56,096 nt of DNA from a virus (IMGVR_UViG_3300034198_006912:1-56096), one strand, 5' to 3'. Positions 32,914 through 40,689 are shown, counted from the stretch's first letter. Translations and numbers: made by a program. The notes: a model not told the origin generated them from the letters alone.

Positions 32914-33545
32914 CACTCCCCCTTCTTTTCTGCATGCGCTTTGCACATGGCAAGAAGCGCGTCTTTATGCACATGCCAAAAATCCAATGCGTCGTCATCC
33001 ATGTCGGCAATTACTTCGTCATCAAATGATTCCCAATCCGCGTGCGTATGGCGCTCGCAACCAATAGCCATAAAACCTTCGGTGATAATAATGCCCCACC
33101 TTAATCCTGTAAGTATTACCGGAGAGTTGCTTAGGATTTCACCTTCCAGATTGGCACCGTACAGATTGGCACCGCTCAGATTGGCACCGTACAGTTTGGC
33201 ACCGTACAGATTGGCACCTTCCAGATTGGCACCGTACAGTTTGGTACCGTTCAGACTGGCATCGCGCAGATTGGCACCGCTCAGATTGGCACCGCTCAGA
33301 TTGGCACCGCGCAGATTGGCACCGCTCAGATTGGCACCGTACAGTTTGGCATCGTACAGTTTGGCATCGTACAGATTGGCACCGCGCAGATTGGCACCGC
33401 TCAGATTGGCACCGTACAGATTGGCACCGCTCAGATTGGCACCGTACAGATTGGCTTTGTTCACCTCACATGCATAGCGCAAAGATTCATATTCACCATC
33501 TATAAATATATCTCCAGTAAATGTGTTTTTAATAACTACTCGCAT
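32913..33545 (-). CDS. Pentapeptide-repeat protein (210 aa)
   Basis: Residues about 30-125 are a run of A(N/K)LXG pentapeptides (for example ANLYGANLSGANL), expected to fold into a right-handed quadrilateral beta-helix. Flanking domains are unique: an N-terminal FTGDIFIDGEYE segment and a C-terminal helical part ending KAHAEKKGE. Some pentapeptide proteins (MfpA/Qnr type) mimic DNA and bind gyrase, but that role cannot be assumed here. The coding DNA is a tandem array of 15-bp units and so prone to expansion. Confidence 0.85.
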   Translation of the reverse strand: MRVVIKNTFTGDIFIDGEYESLRYACEVNKANLYGANLSGANLYGANLSGANLRGANLYDAKLYDAKLYGANLSGANLRGANLSGANLSGANLRDASLNGTKLYGANLEGANLYGAKLYGANLSGANLYGANLEGEILSNSPVILTGLRWGIIITEGFMAIGCERHTHADWESFDDEVIADMDDDALDFWHVHKDALLAMCKAHAEKKGE

Positions 33546-33877
33546 TTTTTCCTCCTGTCCGCATGGTTAATTAACACATCACGCACCCGCCGCTCTGCTT
33601 TCGGGCGCGGATGCGCTAATGGTGCAAACAACATCCTAATTTCTTCCGGCGTTATGCGGCTCGCTGCAATGTTTTGTGCCTCGATGTACCCGCCGCACAA
33701 TTCGCTCGTAGAATCCGATGTTCTCAGGTCGACTCGTTTTAATAGTGTCGGCTGGGAAAGGTCGGCACGGCGCGATAATTCTTCCGTTGGCATGGGGACT
33801 AAATATCGCTGGTACAATTTGTTTGCGTCACCAGTGTCATCATACCCGCCAATCGCGTTATCTACTGTCTGGTTCAT
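33536..33877 (-). CDS. Hypothetical protein (113 aa)
   Basis: MNQTVDNAIGGYDDTGDANK; soluble; Arg/Lys-rich C-terminus (RPKAERRVRDVLINHADRRKK). Starts in an ATGA overlap with the upstream 54-aa gene. Unrecognised accessory protein. Confidence 0.5.
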   Translation of the reverse strand: MNQTVDNAIGGYDDTGDANKLYQRYLVPMPTEELSRRADLSQPTLLKRVDLRTSDSTSELCGGYIEAQNIAASRITPEEIRMLFAPLAHPRPKAERRVRDVLINHADRRKKCE

Positions 33878-34038
33878 TGCGTCCTCCGAAAATTAATTGG
33901 CTCTGCATATGTTTTTATCTCGTTGACCGAAAAAATACGCCTGTCTGACTCAAACATATAATCCGCCTCATTGATTCTAAAGACACAGCAATCTTTGCGC
34001 GGCTCACCCAGCGTTATCTCAAATGTTGTTGTTGTCAT
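33874..34038 (-). CDS. Small hypothetical protein (54 aa)
   Basis: Frame MTTTTFEITLGEPRKDCC to EPINFRRTQ, joined to both neighbours by short overlaps (ATGA at its stop). Beta-rich. Too little to name. Confidence 0.55.
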   Translation of the reverse strand: MTTTTFEITLGEPRKDCCVFRINEADYMFESDRRIFSVNEIKTYAEPINFRRTQ

Positions 34039-34337
34039 TTCACCCCTCGTGTTGATAGTTCCGTAAATCTAGCCCCACCCAATCCGCAGGTGTTCATTAT
34101 AGCACGGGGCATGTTTGCATAGCGTGAGTATAAATCACCTTTACTAATTTGTCTAGTCCCCTTTATACCTTTTTTTGCACAATGAGACGCGCACATAGTA
34201 GGTCCACTATATTCATGGCAGCATAATATCTGTCCTTCCGACTCTAGCAAGACTATTGCTGCTGTTACTTCTTCCTTCGTTCCCAAGTGGTGTTTAGTAA
34301 ACGCACAATGCCTACAAGGTTTTAATGCTATTTTCAT
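34035..34337 (-). CDS. Cys/His-rich hypothetical protein (100 aa)
   Basis: Contains CRHCAFTKHHLG, ILCCHEY and CASHCAKKG, a set of Cys/His pairs that could bind zinc. The CAFTK motif also appears in the 34362 gene, suggesting a shared domain. Start follows GGACACACC; unknown function. Confidence 0.55.
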   Translation of the reverse strand: MKIALKPCRHCAFTKHHLGTKEEVTAAIVLLESEGQILCCHEYSGPTMCASHCAKKGIKGTRQISKGDLYSRYANMPRAIMNTCGLGGARFTELSTRGVK

Positions 34338-34361
34338 GGTGTGTCCTATTGGTAGGTTTCA

Positions 34362-34814
34362 TTATGCTGAGTCTTTTTTATAATGCACAGGTAAACTAAC
34401 TATCTCTGCTTTTGGTTTAGGCTTTGCCGGTGGCGCTTCTTGTTGCTGACGATATAAGATTGCATCAAGCAAATCCCTAATCCCCAACTTATCAAGGTTA
34501 ATCGCCTCTTTTTCGGCATGTTTAGCATACTCCGCATTAAGTTTTCTTCCATACTTAGTATTGTACACTGCATATATGTACGCCACGTTTTCCACTATAC
34601 GACCAGACGCACTAATGCCTGTTACATGCGAGGCTAAAAGACGCTGCTTTTTAGTAAAGGCACAAGTTTCTACTAAAAAAGACCACCCAGCCTTCTGCAT
34701 ATTCATACACGTTCCTCGAAGTCCGTGCAGTTCAACGATAAGTTGAGAGTCTGGCAAAATCGGTTCCCTCTTTCGCCAGTAACCTTCCGATACTTCAAAG
34801 CAGCGTCCTCGCAT
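34362..34814 (-). CDS. Hypothetical protein sharing a CAFTK motif with its neighbour (150 aa)
   Basis: The start at 34814 (MRGRCFEVSEG) has GGGAG upstream; longer starts overlap the previous gene. Contains CAFTKKQRLLA and a Lys/Ala/Glu helix (NAEYAKHAEKEAINLDKL). Possibly paralogous at the motif level to 34035-34337. Function unknown. Confidence 0.55.
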   Translation of the reverse strand: MRGRCFEVSEGYWRKREPILPDSQLIVELHGLRGTCMNMQKAGWSFLVETCAFTKKQRLLASHVTGISASGRIVENVAYIYAVYNTKYGRKLNAEYAKHAEKEAINLDKLGIRDLLDAILYRQQQEAPPAKPKPKAEIVSLPVHYKKDSA

Positions 34815-34815
34815 A

Positions 34816-35064
34816 TTATGCTCCCAATGAGTTTGCAAGATTAGCCAAATCAAGAGGCTTGGCTGTTTGCAATGCCTTAATTTTTGCGCTAGTATCCAGT
34901 GCTTTTTCTAGTGCGTTAGCAAGCACTTTTTTTGCAGCGGTCACTTCAGCAAACTCCTTCTTTAACTGTTCTTGCAGTTGCTTAATCTCTTGGTCAGCAA
35001 GCTGTTTTGCAACAGTATCAAGTGGACTTTTAGTGTTAATTTTTTCAACATTATCATCGCTCAT
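34816..35064 (-). CDS. Coiled-coil protein (82 aa)
   Basis: MSDDNVEKINTKSPLDTVAK, then continuous heptads through KQLQEQLKKEFAEVTAAKK-like residues and a Leu/Asn/Ala end. Highly charged, likely dimeric. AGGGATAAAG precedes the ATG. Lies directly downstream of structured element C. Confidence 0.6.
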   Translation of the reverse strand: MSDDNVEKINTKSPLDTVAKQLADQEIKQLQEQLKKEFAEVTAAKKVLANALEKALDTSAKIKALQTAKPLDLANLANSLGA

Positions 35065-35095
35065 ATTCTTTATCCCTTCATTTAAGTTAATAAAA

Positions 35096-35219
35096 TAATA
35101 GTTAGGTTGACCGATTTAGCGTTATTCATGAATCCACCTGTGCTACGCTACTTCACTTTCGCATCGGCCACGTTCAAGGCGTACCCTAACAACGTACCCC
35201 CATAGGAGAGGACACAGGC
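35096..35219 (-). ncRNA. Structured non-coding element C
   Basis: Starts (minus strand) right after the stop of the 52-aa gene. Plus-strand motifs TAATAGTTA.GTTG (35096), GCGTTA, TCCACCT, ACGCTACT (35119-35152) and GCGTACCCTA (35179) match element B or A in order. Folding by eye: CCTGTG (35137) with CACAGG (35213) closes an inner domain; TAGCGT with ACGCTA and ATTCA/TGAAT form nested hairpins. No gene was found in it. RNA function unknown. Confidence 0.6.
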
Positions 35220-35378
35220 TTATTTTGAACGTCTATCGCGTATCCTTTCTTGCTCAAGGCTTTCCCACGTCACTAATCCTCTTTCGAGCATAAGCTGTTG
35301 TAATTCTGCTATAAGTTCGCTTTGTTTATCAGCAGATTGTTGTAGTTCTATGACTATCTGGTCTAATGTAATCATCAT
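35220..35378 (-). CDS. Small coiled-coil protein (52 aa)
   Basis: Frame MMITLDQIVIELQQSADK to RIRDRRSK; helical heptads with basic C-terminus. Overlaps the upstream 88-aa gene by 4 bp. Its stop is the 5' border of element C. Confidence 0.55.
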   Translation of the reverse strand: MMITLDQIVIELQQSADKQSELIAELQQLMLERGLVTWESLEQERIRDRRSK

Positions 35379-35641
35379 AATCCCCTATATGTATTATGTT
35401 CAATATAATCCCCGTGGTAGCCATCATCGGACACGCTATAGGTAAAAGACATAACCTCATTGTCTGTATCTACGTCGTAAGCAACTATAGTCACAATGCC
35501 GTTGCGTTCTTTATTATCCCTAAACTCTTGGTGTTTCTCTCCCCACCAGTCATCGGCAAATGCTGTAGCACGTTCTATACTGGCAGCTTCGTCTAAAATT
35601 TCCTCATCGTTATAAAACACTCTGTATATAACTCTATTCAT
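35375..35641 (-). CDS. Hypothetical protein (88 aa)
   Basis: MNRVIYRVFYNDEEILDEAAS, acidic and aromatic; C-terminal YSVSDDGYHGDYIEHN. ATGA overlap with the primase stop. Unrecognised, plausible primase-linked early protein. Confidence 0.55.
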   Translation of the reverse strand: MNRVIYRVFYNDEEILDEAASIERATAFADDWWGEKHQEFRDNKERNGIVTIVAYDVDTDNEVMSFTYSVSDDGYHGDYIEHNTYRGL

Positions 35642-36423
35642 AAACCCTCCTGTTGGTTAAACTCATAATCGCTCATGTCTTTAATATCTTTATCCAACCT
35701 TACTATATGCACGTTTTTTATATAATTGTCAAGCTCACGCTTAATCTTAAAGCTCTTACTATACGCATCTGGGTCAAGTGCAATGCCTATATAGCTATAT
35801 TTAGACAGGTGCGGTATATATTCTTTTTTTAGATGCGTGCCCATAAGTGCAACACCGGTGTAGCCCCTTCTAGTAACCGATACAGCCGATGCACAATCCT
35901 CCACAAGTAACGCTTTATCGCTCCCCCCGCATATAAACGGTTTAGTGTACTTTCTGGAGTAGTTAAGCACCTTTGGCATAGCTCCTACCAGACTCCTCCC
36001 TGCTGCCCCTATAATAGCCCCAGAATCATCTTTTATAGGGAATATAAACCTTCTTTCAGCAGGGTCATACATCGGGCGGAATAAGCCCGCCTTATATGCC
36101 CCTAACATGTGTTTGTCCTCCATATACTTGCGGCAAGATTCATCTCCTATGCCGTCTATCCAATAGCTAGGGTGCGTCCAGTCCAGCGTATTCGTTTCTG
36201 TCTGTTTACGCTCTCTAAATGCTTTGTGTCTTTCCTCTAATGATAGTTCGAGAAACACCACCCCGCTGGATAACTGCTTATCGCATGACGCGCGATAACA
36301 ATTATATACTAACGCTCCACCATGCTTTGTGATTGTGAACGTATCACTACCATTGCACACAAGGCACCTAGCCCTTGCGGTGCCTGTCTCCTGATAATGC
36401 TCTATTACATAATCACGAATCAC
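35638..36423 (-). CDS. DNA primase (zinc finger plus TOPRIM, 261 aa)
   Basis: GTG start chosen because it overlaps the upstream stop (GTGA). Zinc motif Cys20, Cys23, Cys42, Cys47 (CLVC...CYRASC). A TOPRIM domain follows at about residues 160-215, with KALLVEDCASAV (catalytic Glu) and IALDPDA (DxD). No helicase domain is fused; the DnaB-like helicase is at 28613-29827. Makes RNA primers for the phage polymerase. Strand and position place it among the earliest replication genes. Confidence 0.88.
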   Translation of the reverse strand: MIRDYVIEHYQETGTARARCLVCNGSDTFTITKHGGALVYNCYRASCDKQLSSGVVFLELSLEERHKAFRERKQTETNTLDWTHPSYWIDGIGDESCRKYMEDKHMLGAYKAGLFRPMYDPAERRFIFPIKDDSGAIIGAAGRSLVGAMPKVLNYSRKYTKPFICGGSDKALLVEDCASAVSVTRRGYTGVALMGTHLKKEYIPHLSKYSYIGIALDPDAYSKSFKIKRELDNYIKNVHIVRLDKDIKDMSDYEFNQQEGL

Positions 36424-36578
36424 TTTACGCGCTCCCTGTAAGCATGTTCCATGACTTTTGCAGGGTTAGCCCCAGCTAAGTCACAAACAAGTATAAAATC
36501 CTCATTATCCATAGTAAAATAATTAGGCGTTTTATCCTGTATTGCTTGTAATAGCACCGCTTCCCATAACTTGTGCAT
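36420..36578 (-). CDS. Small hypothetical protein (52 aa)
   Basis: Frame MHKLWEAVLLQAIQDK to AYRERVK with GGAGGAATAG before the ATG. Its stop overlaps the primase GTG start, indicating coupling. Helical; unknown. Confidence 0.6.
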   Translation of the reverse strand: MHKLWEAVLLQAIQDKTPNYFTMDNEDFILVCDLAGANPAKVMEHAYRERVK

Positions 36579-36638
36579 CTATTCCTCCATAAGAATAAGA
36601 CAAAACACTAAGGCACTCACTAACACTGAAAGTAGCAT
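36579..36638 (-). CDS. Mini-protein, hydrophobic (19 aa)
   Basis: Possible reading frame MLLSVLVSALVFCLILMEE, a single hydrophobic segment, whose TAG abuts the next ATG. Ribosome-binding site is weak. Could be a membrane micropeptide or chance. Confidence 0.3.
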   Translation of the reverse strand: MLLSVLVSALVFCLILMEE

Positions 36639-36650
36639 ACTAGCCTTCTA

Positions 36651-36797
36651 TTAAAAGTTATTGAAGAAAATAAACCATGTGCTAAAACCAAAAGCATATA
36701 ACAAAAATACACAAGCAATCCACCTATGAATTTTCCGCCTCCGTACTATTCTTGGGCGCGTGGAATAGTATTGTTCTCTTTGTTCCGGCGTAAGCAT
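36651..36797 (-). CDS. Small single-TM protein (48 aa)
   Basis: MLTPEQREQYYSTRP, a basic stretch RIVRRRKIHR, then a TM helix (IACVFLLYAFGFSTWFIFF). AGGGGG lies upstream of the ATG. Basic-in, TM, short tail suggests an inner-membrane early protein. Unrecognised. Confidence 0.55.
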   Translation of the reverse strand: MLTPEQREQYYSTRPRIVRRRKIHRWIACVFLLYAFGFSTWFIFFNNF

Positions 36798-36820
36798 AAA
36801 ACCCCCTGTTAGTTGTTTAA

Positions 36821-37546
36821 TTAATCTTTACGCAAAGAATCGGCATAGTCAGTAAATTCTTTTGTAGCGTGATTCCATAGTGAATTAGACAAGTGCCCGT
36901 TGCTGTCATAATCTTGCATAAGCGTAAAGCCGCTTAATGCATTATTAATATCGTTTCTAAAGTCTAGGCTATTTTCTTCTAGTATGTGCATAAGATACGC
37001 CTCTAATATCATGCCAAGCCGCGCTTCTCCCCATTCGCCTAAGTCCTTCTCCCATTCATCATAATTAGCGGGATAGAATGAGATAAACCCGTCATAGCTT
37101 GTGCACTGCTCCCGCACAAATTCCCGCCATTTTTCGGGGGGAATAGCCGCAAGCATTGTTTCCATTTGTGCAAGTGGAATTTTAGCGTAAATGCAATCGG
37201 TTTCATAGTTGTAAAATCTAGGGCTTTTCAGTTCCTCAAATTCTAGCTGTAAGTCAAACGAGGGTGAAAGTTTCCTTTCTCCTTTATCATTAGTTACATA
37301 TTGACGGCTTACATCCGTAATCAATGCAACTAATTGCGCGCAATACTCCTTTGCATAATCCACATGCACGGCCTGCCAGTCAATGCAATCATAGAATTTA
37401 TTGGCTAGTTCCTGCACTTGTTCGAGCGTTGCGCCGTGGTCACTCATAAGCCATTCCTGTTCGTATTCAAGCCACGAATCAAAAATAGCATTGTGAGACG
37501 TTTCGTAGAAGCCTGAAAAAGGCACCTTAACTGATACAGTTGTCAT
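36821..37546 (-). CDS. Conserved phage/plasmid hypothetical protein (241 aa)
   Basis: N-terminus VKVPFSGFYETSHNAI and later SPRFYNYETDCIYAKIPL and YDGFISFYPANYDEW follow a pattern I have seen in plasmid- and phage-borne proteins of unknown function (FSGFY...SP..YNF.TD.I...IP). Acidic, soluble. A RBS AAGGAGGATTTACC precedes the ATG. Anti-restriction roles have been suggested for acidic early proteins of this sort; not shown here. Confidence 0.6.
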   Translation of the reverse strand: MTTVSVKVPFSGFYETSHNAIFDSWLEYEQEWLMSDHGATLEQVQELANKFYDCIDWQAVHVDYAKEYCAQLVALITDVSRQYVTNDKGERKLSPSFDLQLEFEELKSPRFYNYETDCIYAKIPLAQMETMLAAIPPEKWREFVREQCTSYDGFISFYPANYDEWEKDLGEWGEARLGMILEAYLMHILEENSLDFRNDINNALSGFTLMQDYDSNGHLSNSLWNHATKEFTDYADSLRKD

Positions 37547-37561
37547 GGTAAATCCTCCTTG

Positions 37562-37864
37562 TTAGCGGTTAAAAACAATAATAAAATCCGGCAATGTAGC
37601 GAACGTAGTTCCATCCAATTCTTGCCAACTTCCTACACTCACGCACACTTCGCCAAAATTAAACAAATAATCCCCGTTTGCAACGTCCTGTGCGCCGTGT
37701 AACGGCTCCCCGTTTTCGGCTTCATAGTCTGCCGCATTCTCATACCAATTTGCGGCTATGTCGTGCAGGGCTTGCACAACGTCACCCGCGCATTTCAGGC
37801 GGATTGTGTGATAATACTCATAGCCCCCATTATTTTCATTCAGTTGCGCTAGATAATATCTCAT
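37562..37864 (-). CDS. Hypothetical protein (100 aa)
   Basis: The start at 37864 (MRYYLAQLNENNGG) is preferred over the longer frame because AAAGGGTTAATT precedes it. Acidic beta/alpha protein (YENAADYEAENGEPLHG). Pattern is typical of small early phage/plasmid proteins. Confidence 0.6.
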   Translation of the reverse strand: MRYYLAQLNENNGGYEYYHTIRLKCAGDVVQALHDIAANWYENAADYEAENGEPLHGAQDVANGDYLFNFGEVCVSVGSWQELDGTTFATLPDFIIVFNR

Positions 37865-37880
37865 AATTAACCCTTTATTT

Positions 37881-38027
37881 TTAGTTGTTAGCAATGGCAT
37901 CTATCCACTTTCTAGCGGTGGATATACTGGCCGCCACCTCCCCTATATAATCCCCGCTAGATGACTTAATACGGAAATTGTCCCCGCTTTCTATAATCTC
38001 ATAGCCTTTGTAGGTTGCAAAAAACAT
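37881..38027 (-). CDS. Small hypothetical protein (48 aa)
   Basis: Frame MFFATYKGYEIIESGDNFRI to DAIANN, a beta-hairpin/helix-like protein; GGGGATTAAGT before the ATG. A short protein of the kind often found near partition or restriction-evasion genes. Unknown. Confidence 0.6.
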   Translation of the reverse strand: MFFATYKGYEIIESGDNFRIKSSSGDYIGEVAASISTARKWIDAIANN

Positions 38028-38043
38028 ACTTAATCCCCTATTG

Positions 38044-38745
38044 TTAGTAGTTTAGCGCTTCATTGTATCCACGCAATTCTGCCATTAGTGCCTTGTGCTC
38101 TCCTCTAAGGCGCAACACTTCCCGCCTGAGAGCACCGCACGCGGCCTCACCTGCTACACCGGCAAGGGCAAGTGCTTCCCTAGCCAAGCGTTTGAGGGTT
38201 TTTCGCGTATCTTTCGCTTCGCTTGCTAACTCGCGGCGGCGTTCTTCACAATACTCCCGCCACATATAGGCAAGATTCTCCTTACTATTCCACCGCTCTA
38301 TATAGCTATTGAACGCTTCTAGCGTTTGTAGCAATTCCACAAGCGCCTCGTTACTATAATCCGCGAAGCAATCCGCGCCTTTGATGCTGAAACTACTCCC
38401 GCCGCGCTGGTATACTAATCCATCAGGCGCAAGCGTCCGGCCTCCCCTGCCCCAAGTGTACAGCGCCCCATAGTCATTCATACGCGAGACAAGGAATGCC
38501 TCCCTAGTCCCTTTGCAAGGAAATCCTAGTTTTCTTGCCTTGGCATACTCGCGGGCAGTCATGCCTAGCCCTTCGCGTATATAATCCACCTCAGAGCTTG
38601 CCCAGTCATTAAACCTTGCCCAGTAGTTATCCGCTAGCGCATCAGGTGCAAGCGGATGGTCAGGCGTTGCATTGTGATAAGTGTTACGCAAAGCCAGCTC
38701 TAAGCGTTCAAGTAGTGCTTTTTTAGTTTTTCCGATATTTTCCAT
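38044..38745 (-). CDS. Hypothetical early protein (233 aa)
   Basis: MENIGKTKKALLERLELAL then basic/acidic helices, Tyr/Trp-rich middle (DYNGALYTWGRGGRTL-like YGALYTWGRGG) and a very Arg/Glu/Ala-rich C-terminal coiled coil (RRELASEAKDTRKTLK). RBS AAAGGGAGTAAATAGC shares the leader motif of the early gene set. Family unknown. Confidence 0.6.
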   Translation of the reverse strand: MENIGKTKKALLERLELALRNTYHNATPDHPLAPDALADNYWARFNDWASSEVDYIREGLGMTAREYAKARKLGFPCKGTREAFLVSRMNDYGALYTWGRGGRTLAPDGLVYQRGGSSFSIKGADCFADYSNEALVELLQTLEAFNSYIERWNSKENLAYMWREYCEERRRELASEAKDTRKTLKRLAREALALAGVAGEAACGALRREVLRLRGEHKALMAELRGYNEALNY

Positions 38746-38770
38746 GCTATTTACTCCCTTTTGTTAATGA

Positions 38771-39175
38771 TTAAACGGCCTGTAGCACCGTATAGCCAGC
38801 GTCACGCAAGGAATCTGTCCAGTCTTTCCCGCCTATATCGGAAAGCGCGGTGGTAAAGTGCTGCAAGCGTTCTTTTTCTGCTATATGCGCTTTTTCTGCC
38901 CAGTCCTGCCCGGTGGTATATTCCCCTAGCGGTTCTTGTTTTATCTTTCCGGTGGCATGAGTAACGGCCGCGCTTCGCTTGTCATAGCCATAGCCTCCCG
39001 CATAGTCTCGCACCATGGGTACGCCTAAAAAATGCACGTACGCCCATAATCTGCCCGCGCCATCTTTCGGGAATTTTAGCGCAACAGTTGCCACGCGCTC
39101 GCCTTCACGCATTATCACATAAGCTGTTACATTGCCAAAAGCGGCCTCGTGCTGTCTGTAAATATCTTTTTTCAT
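38771..39175 (-). CDS. Hypothetical early protein (134 aa)
   Basis: The start at 39175 (MKKDIYRQHEAAF) is preceded by the conserved leader TAGGGAGTGATTAAC. Beta-rich N-terminus (NVTAYVIMREGERVATVA) and Gly/Tyr stretch (YAGGYGYDKRSAAVTHA) resemble plasmid/phage accessory proteins. Function unknown. Confidence 0.6.
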   Translation of the reverse strand: MKKDIYRQHEAAFGNVTAYVIMREGERVATVALKFPKDGAGRLWAYVHFLGVPMVRDYAGGYGYDKRSAAVTHATGKIKQEPLGEYTTGQDWAEKAHIAEKERLQHFTTALSDIGGKDWTDSLRDAGYTVLQAV

Positions 39176-39187
39176 GTTAATCACTCC

Positions 39188-39409
39188 CTAGTTGTTATAT
39201 GGCGATTGTATATTATATTTTTCGGCAAGCGCGTCAAAAACTATTTTATGCATATGATGTGCATATACAGTACAGCGTTTCACTTGTAAATTTTTTATAA
39301 CTTCGCGCGCCTTATTTTTCGCTCTCTCTAGCGTTTTATAAGATGCGCCATAAGATGCGAGGCGGTGGCCTTCGCTTTTTTGCCAGCTTACGCTATATTC
39401 CTTTTGCAT
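39188..39409 (-). CDS. Hypothetical early protein (73 aa)
   Basis: MQKEYSVSWQKSEGHRLASYG, basic helices (RAKNKAREVIKNLQVKRC), likely nucleic-acid or protein binding. Leader TAGGGAGTGAATAACC before the ATG. Unrecognised. Confidence 0.6.
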   Translation of the reverse strand: MQKEYSVSWQKSEGHRLASYGASYKTLERAKNKAREVIKNLQVKRCTVYAHHMHKIVFDALAEKYNIQSPYNN

Positions 39410-39440
39410 GGTTATTCACTCCCTAGTTGTTAATTGATTG

Positions 39441-39644
39441 TTACAATGGCTCATTAATTATTTCCCGCGTTAATTCAAGTATATATTCTCTCACAATCTT
39501 TTCGGATTGTTTGTTATGAGGGAGTAACCCCAATTCATAGCGCAAGCGTGATTTGATGCACCTTGCAAGCTCCGCGTCAGTGTTTGAGAATTCCTTTTCC
39601 ATGTTATTCACTCCTTGTAGCAGTTTTGTGGATGGATGCGTCAT
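39441..39644 (-). CDS. First early gene: hypothetical protein with two possible starts (67 or 53 aa)
   Basis: ATG at 39644 follows AGGGAGTAAATAAC, and an in-frame ATG at 39602 (MEKEFSNTDAEL) follows AAGGAGTGAATAAC, an almost identical leader. Both could be used. The C-terminal part is a basic/acidic helical protein (CIKSRLRYELGLLP). It is the first gene of the minus-strand block, next to the control region. Confidence 0.5.
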   Translation of the reverse strand: MTHPSTKLLQGVNNMEKEFSNTDAELARCIKSRLRYELGLLPHNKQSEKIVREYILELTREIINEPL

Positions 39645-39753
39645 GTTATTTACTCCCTGTTATCGCTTGGCTTGATTGCCTTGCATGAATTGACAGTAAC
39701 ACAAAAAAACACTAACACAATAAAAAAATTACACAAAGATGAAAAAAGATTGC

Positions 39754-39781
39754 TTGACAGTTAGAAAAAAAGTGTTAGAAT
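39754..39781 (+). promoter_or_regulatory. Possible sigma70 promoter firing into the control region
   Basis: TTGACA, 16-bp spacer, TAGAAT. A related TTGACA box with an A-rich spacer lies 64 bp upstream. It would transcribe non-coding DNA toward the late genes; the start is not supported by any gene. Confidence 0.4.
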
Positions 39782-39960
39782 CCCTGCCCCTGATTCTGAA
39801 ATATCAAAAGTATAAGATTCTTGTGATATATCTAACGGGCTAGTCTTGGCATGGGAATTGCTAGGGATTGCCTAGGGTGAAAAGGTTAATAAAGGGTTAA
39901 AAAGTGTGAATTGTGTACTTTACTTTGTCCCCCGATTCTCCCTTTGCCCATACCCTAAAA

Positions 39961-39976
39961 TTGAACGCTTGTTCAA
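39961..39976. repeat. Inverted repeat TTGAAC/GTTCAA
   Basis: Perfect 6-bp arms TTGAAC and GTTCAA separated by GCTT, immediately left of the first Fur-like box. Could be an operator or a hairpin. Confidence 0.7.
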
Positions 39977-39977
39977 C

Positions 39978-40042
39978 TGAGAATGATTCGCAATCGCATG
40001 AAGCATAAAAACCTAACCAGTATCAGTTGAGAATGATTCTTA
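39978..40042. promoter_or_regulatory. Two Fur-box-like 15-mers, 50 bp apart
   Basis: TGAGAATGATTCGCA (39978-39992) and TGAGAATGATTCTTA (40028-40042) fit the 7-1-7 Fur pattern TGATAATnATTATCA at 10-12 of 14 positions. The exact 50-bp spacing puts them on the same DNA face, roughly. Binding by host Fur is inference. Confidence 0.45.
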
Positions 40043-40090
40043 ATTGCAATACTACTTAAAGTTGCATTCATAGAATCCCATCTGTGATTA

Positions 40091-40143
40091 TTTGCAAAGC
40101 AAATAACACTGGCAAGCATCTTTGCGAAGCAAAGAGTGCTAGA
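40091..40143. repeat. Twin short hairpins TTTGC/GCAAA
   Basis: TTTGC-AAA-GCAAA (40091-40103) and TTTGC-GAA-GCAAA (40131-40143), 40 bp apart, each followed by a related (T/G)A(A/G)(C/T)ACT-type tail. Possibly replication-initiation or regulator sites. Confidence 0.6.
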
Positions 40144-40349
40144 AGCAGAACGCAATACTATCTATGGTTGCATAAAACTACTGTGACATAAATACCACAG
40201 GGGGGATATATCAAGGTTGCATAAGAAACCTCCTATTCAACCATGGATTGAGCGCATAAAAAACCTAATGATTAACAAAAGTTAACAAAGGTTAATAAAA
40301 AAGCGCCTAGATTTCTTGTGATTTTCTTAAGATATTCTAAAGGAAGTTA

Positions 40350-40371
40350 GGGTAGGGGGAGGAGGGACGGG
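40350..40371 (+). other. Potential G-quadruplex 1
   Basis: Four G runs (GGG, GGGGG, GGG, GGG) with loops TA, AGGA and AC fit the standard G3+ quadruplex pattern on the plus strand. Confidence 0.65.
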
Positions 40372-40689
40372 TACTATGGTGATTATGGGGTGGATACCCA
40401 GTCGGAGAAAGTTTTGGATTTTGAAAATTCTTAGGAGAAAGTTTTGGATTTTAGAAATTCATTCAAACGAAAGGTTATCTACTCAGGAAATTTTTTAGAT
40501 TTTAGGATTTACATCATACGTATTTAAGTTTTAAGGGGTGTTTTAGACGTATCTTACCTATCTCGGCTACCCTACTAGCCAAACACCATAGATACACGAA
40601 AACAAGGCACACACGACACGAATATACATGAATACTTAAAAATCAACAAGTTAATAAAAATGTGTGTACTTTAGATTGATGCTGCTTGT

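Noticed and set aside
32913-33545. CRISPR array at the short repeats
   Set aside because: The repeats are about 15 bp, without spacers, and encode a pentapeptide protein in frame.
30000-34000. Prophage or transposon insertion
   Set aside because: Genes are GC-richer, but no transposase, integrase or terminal repeats were seen; they keep operon order and strand.
39973-40155. 60-aa minus-strand frame in the control region
   Set aside because: Composition is unlike phage proteins, no ribosome-binding site, and it covers hairpins and Fur-like boxes.
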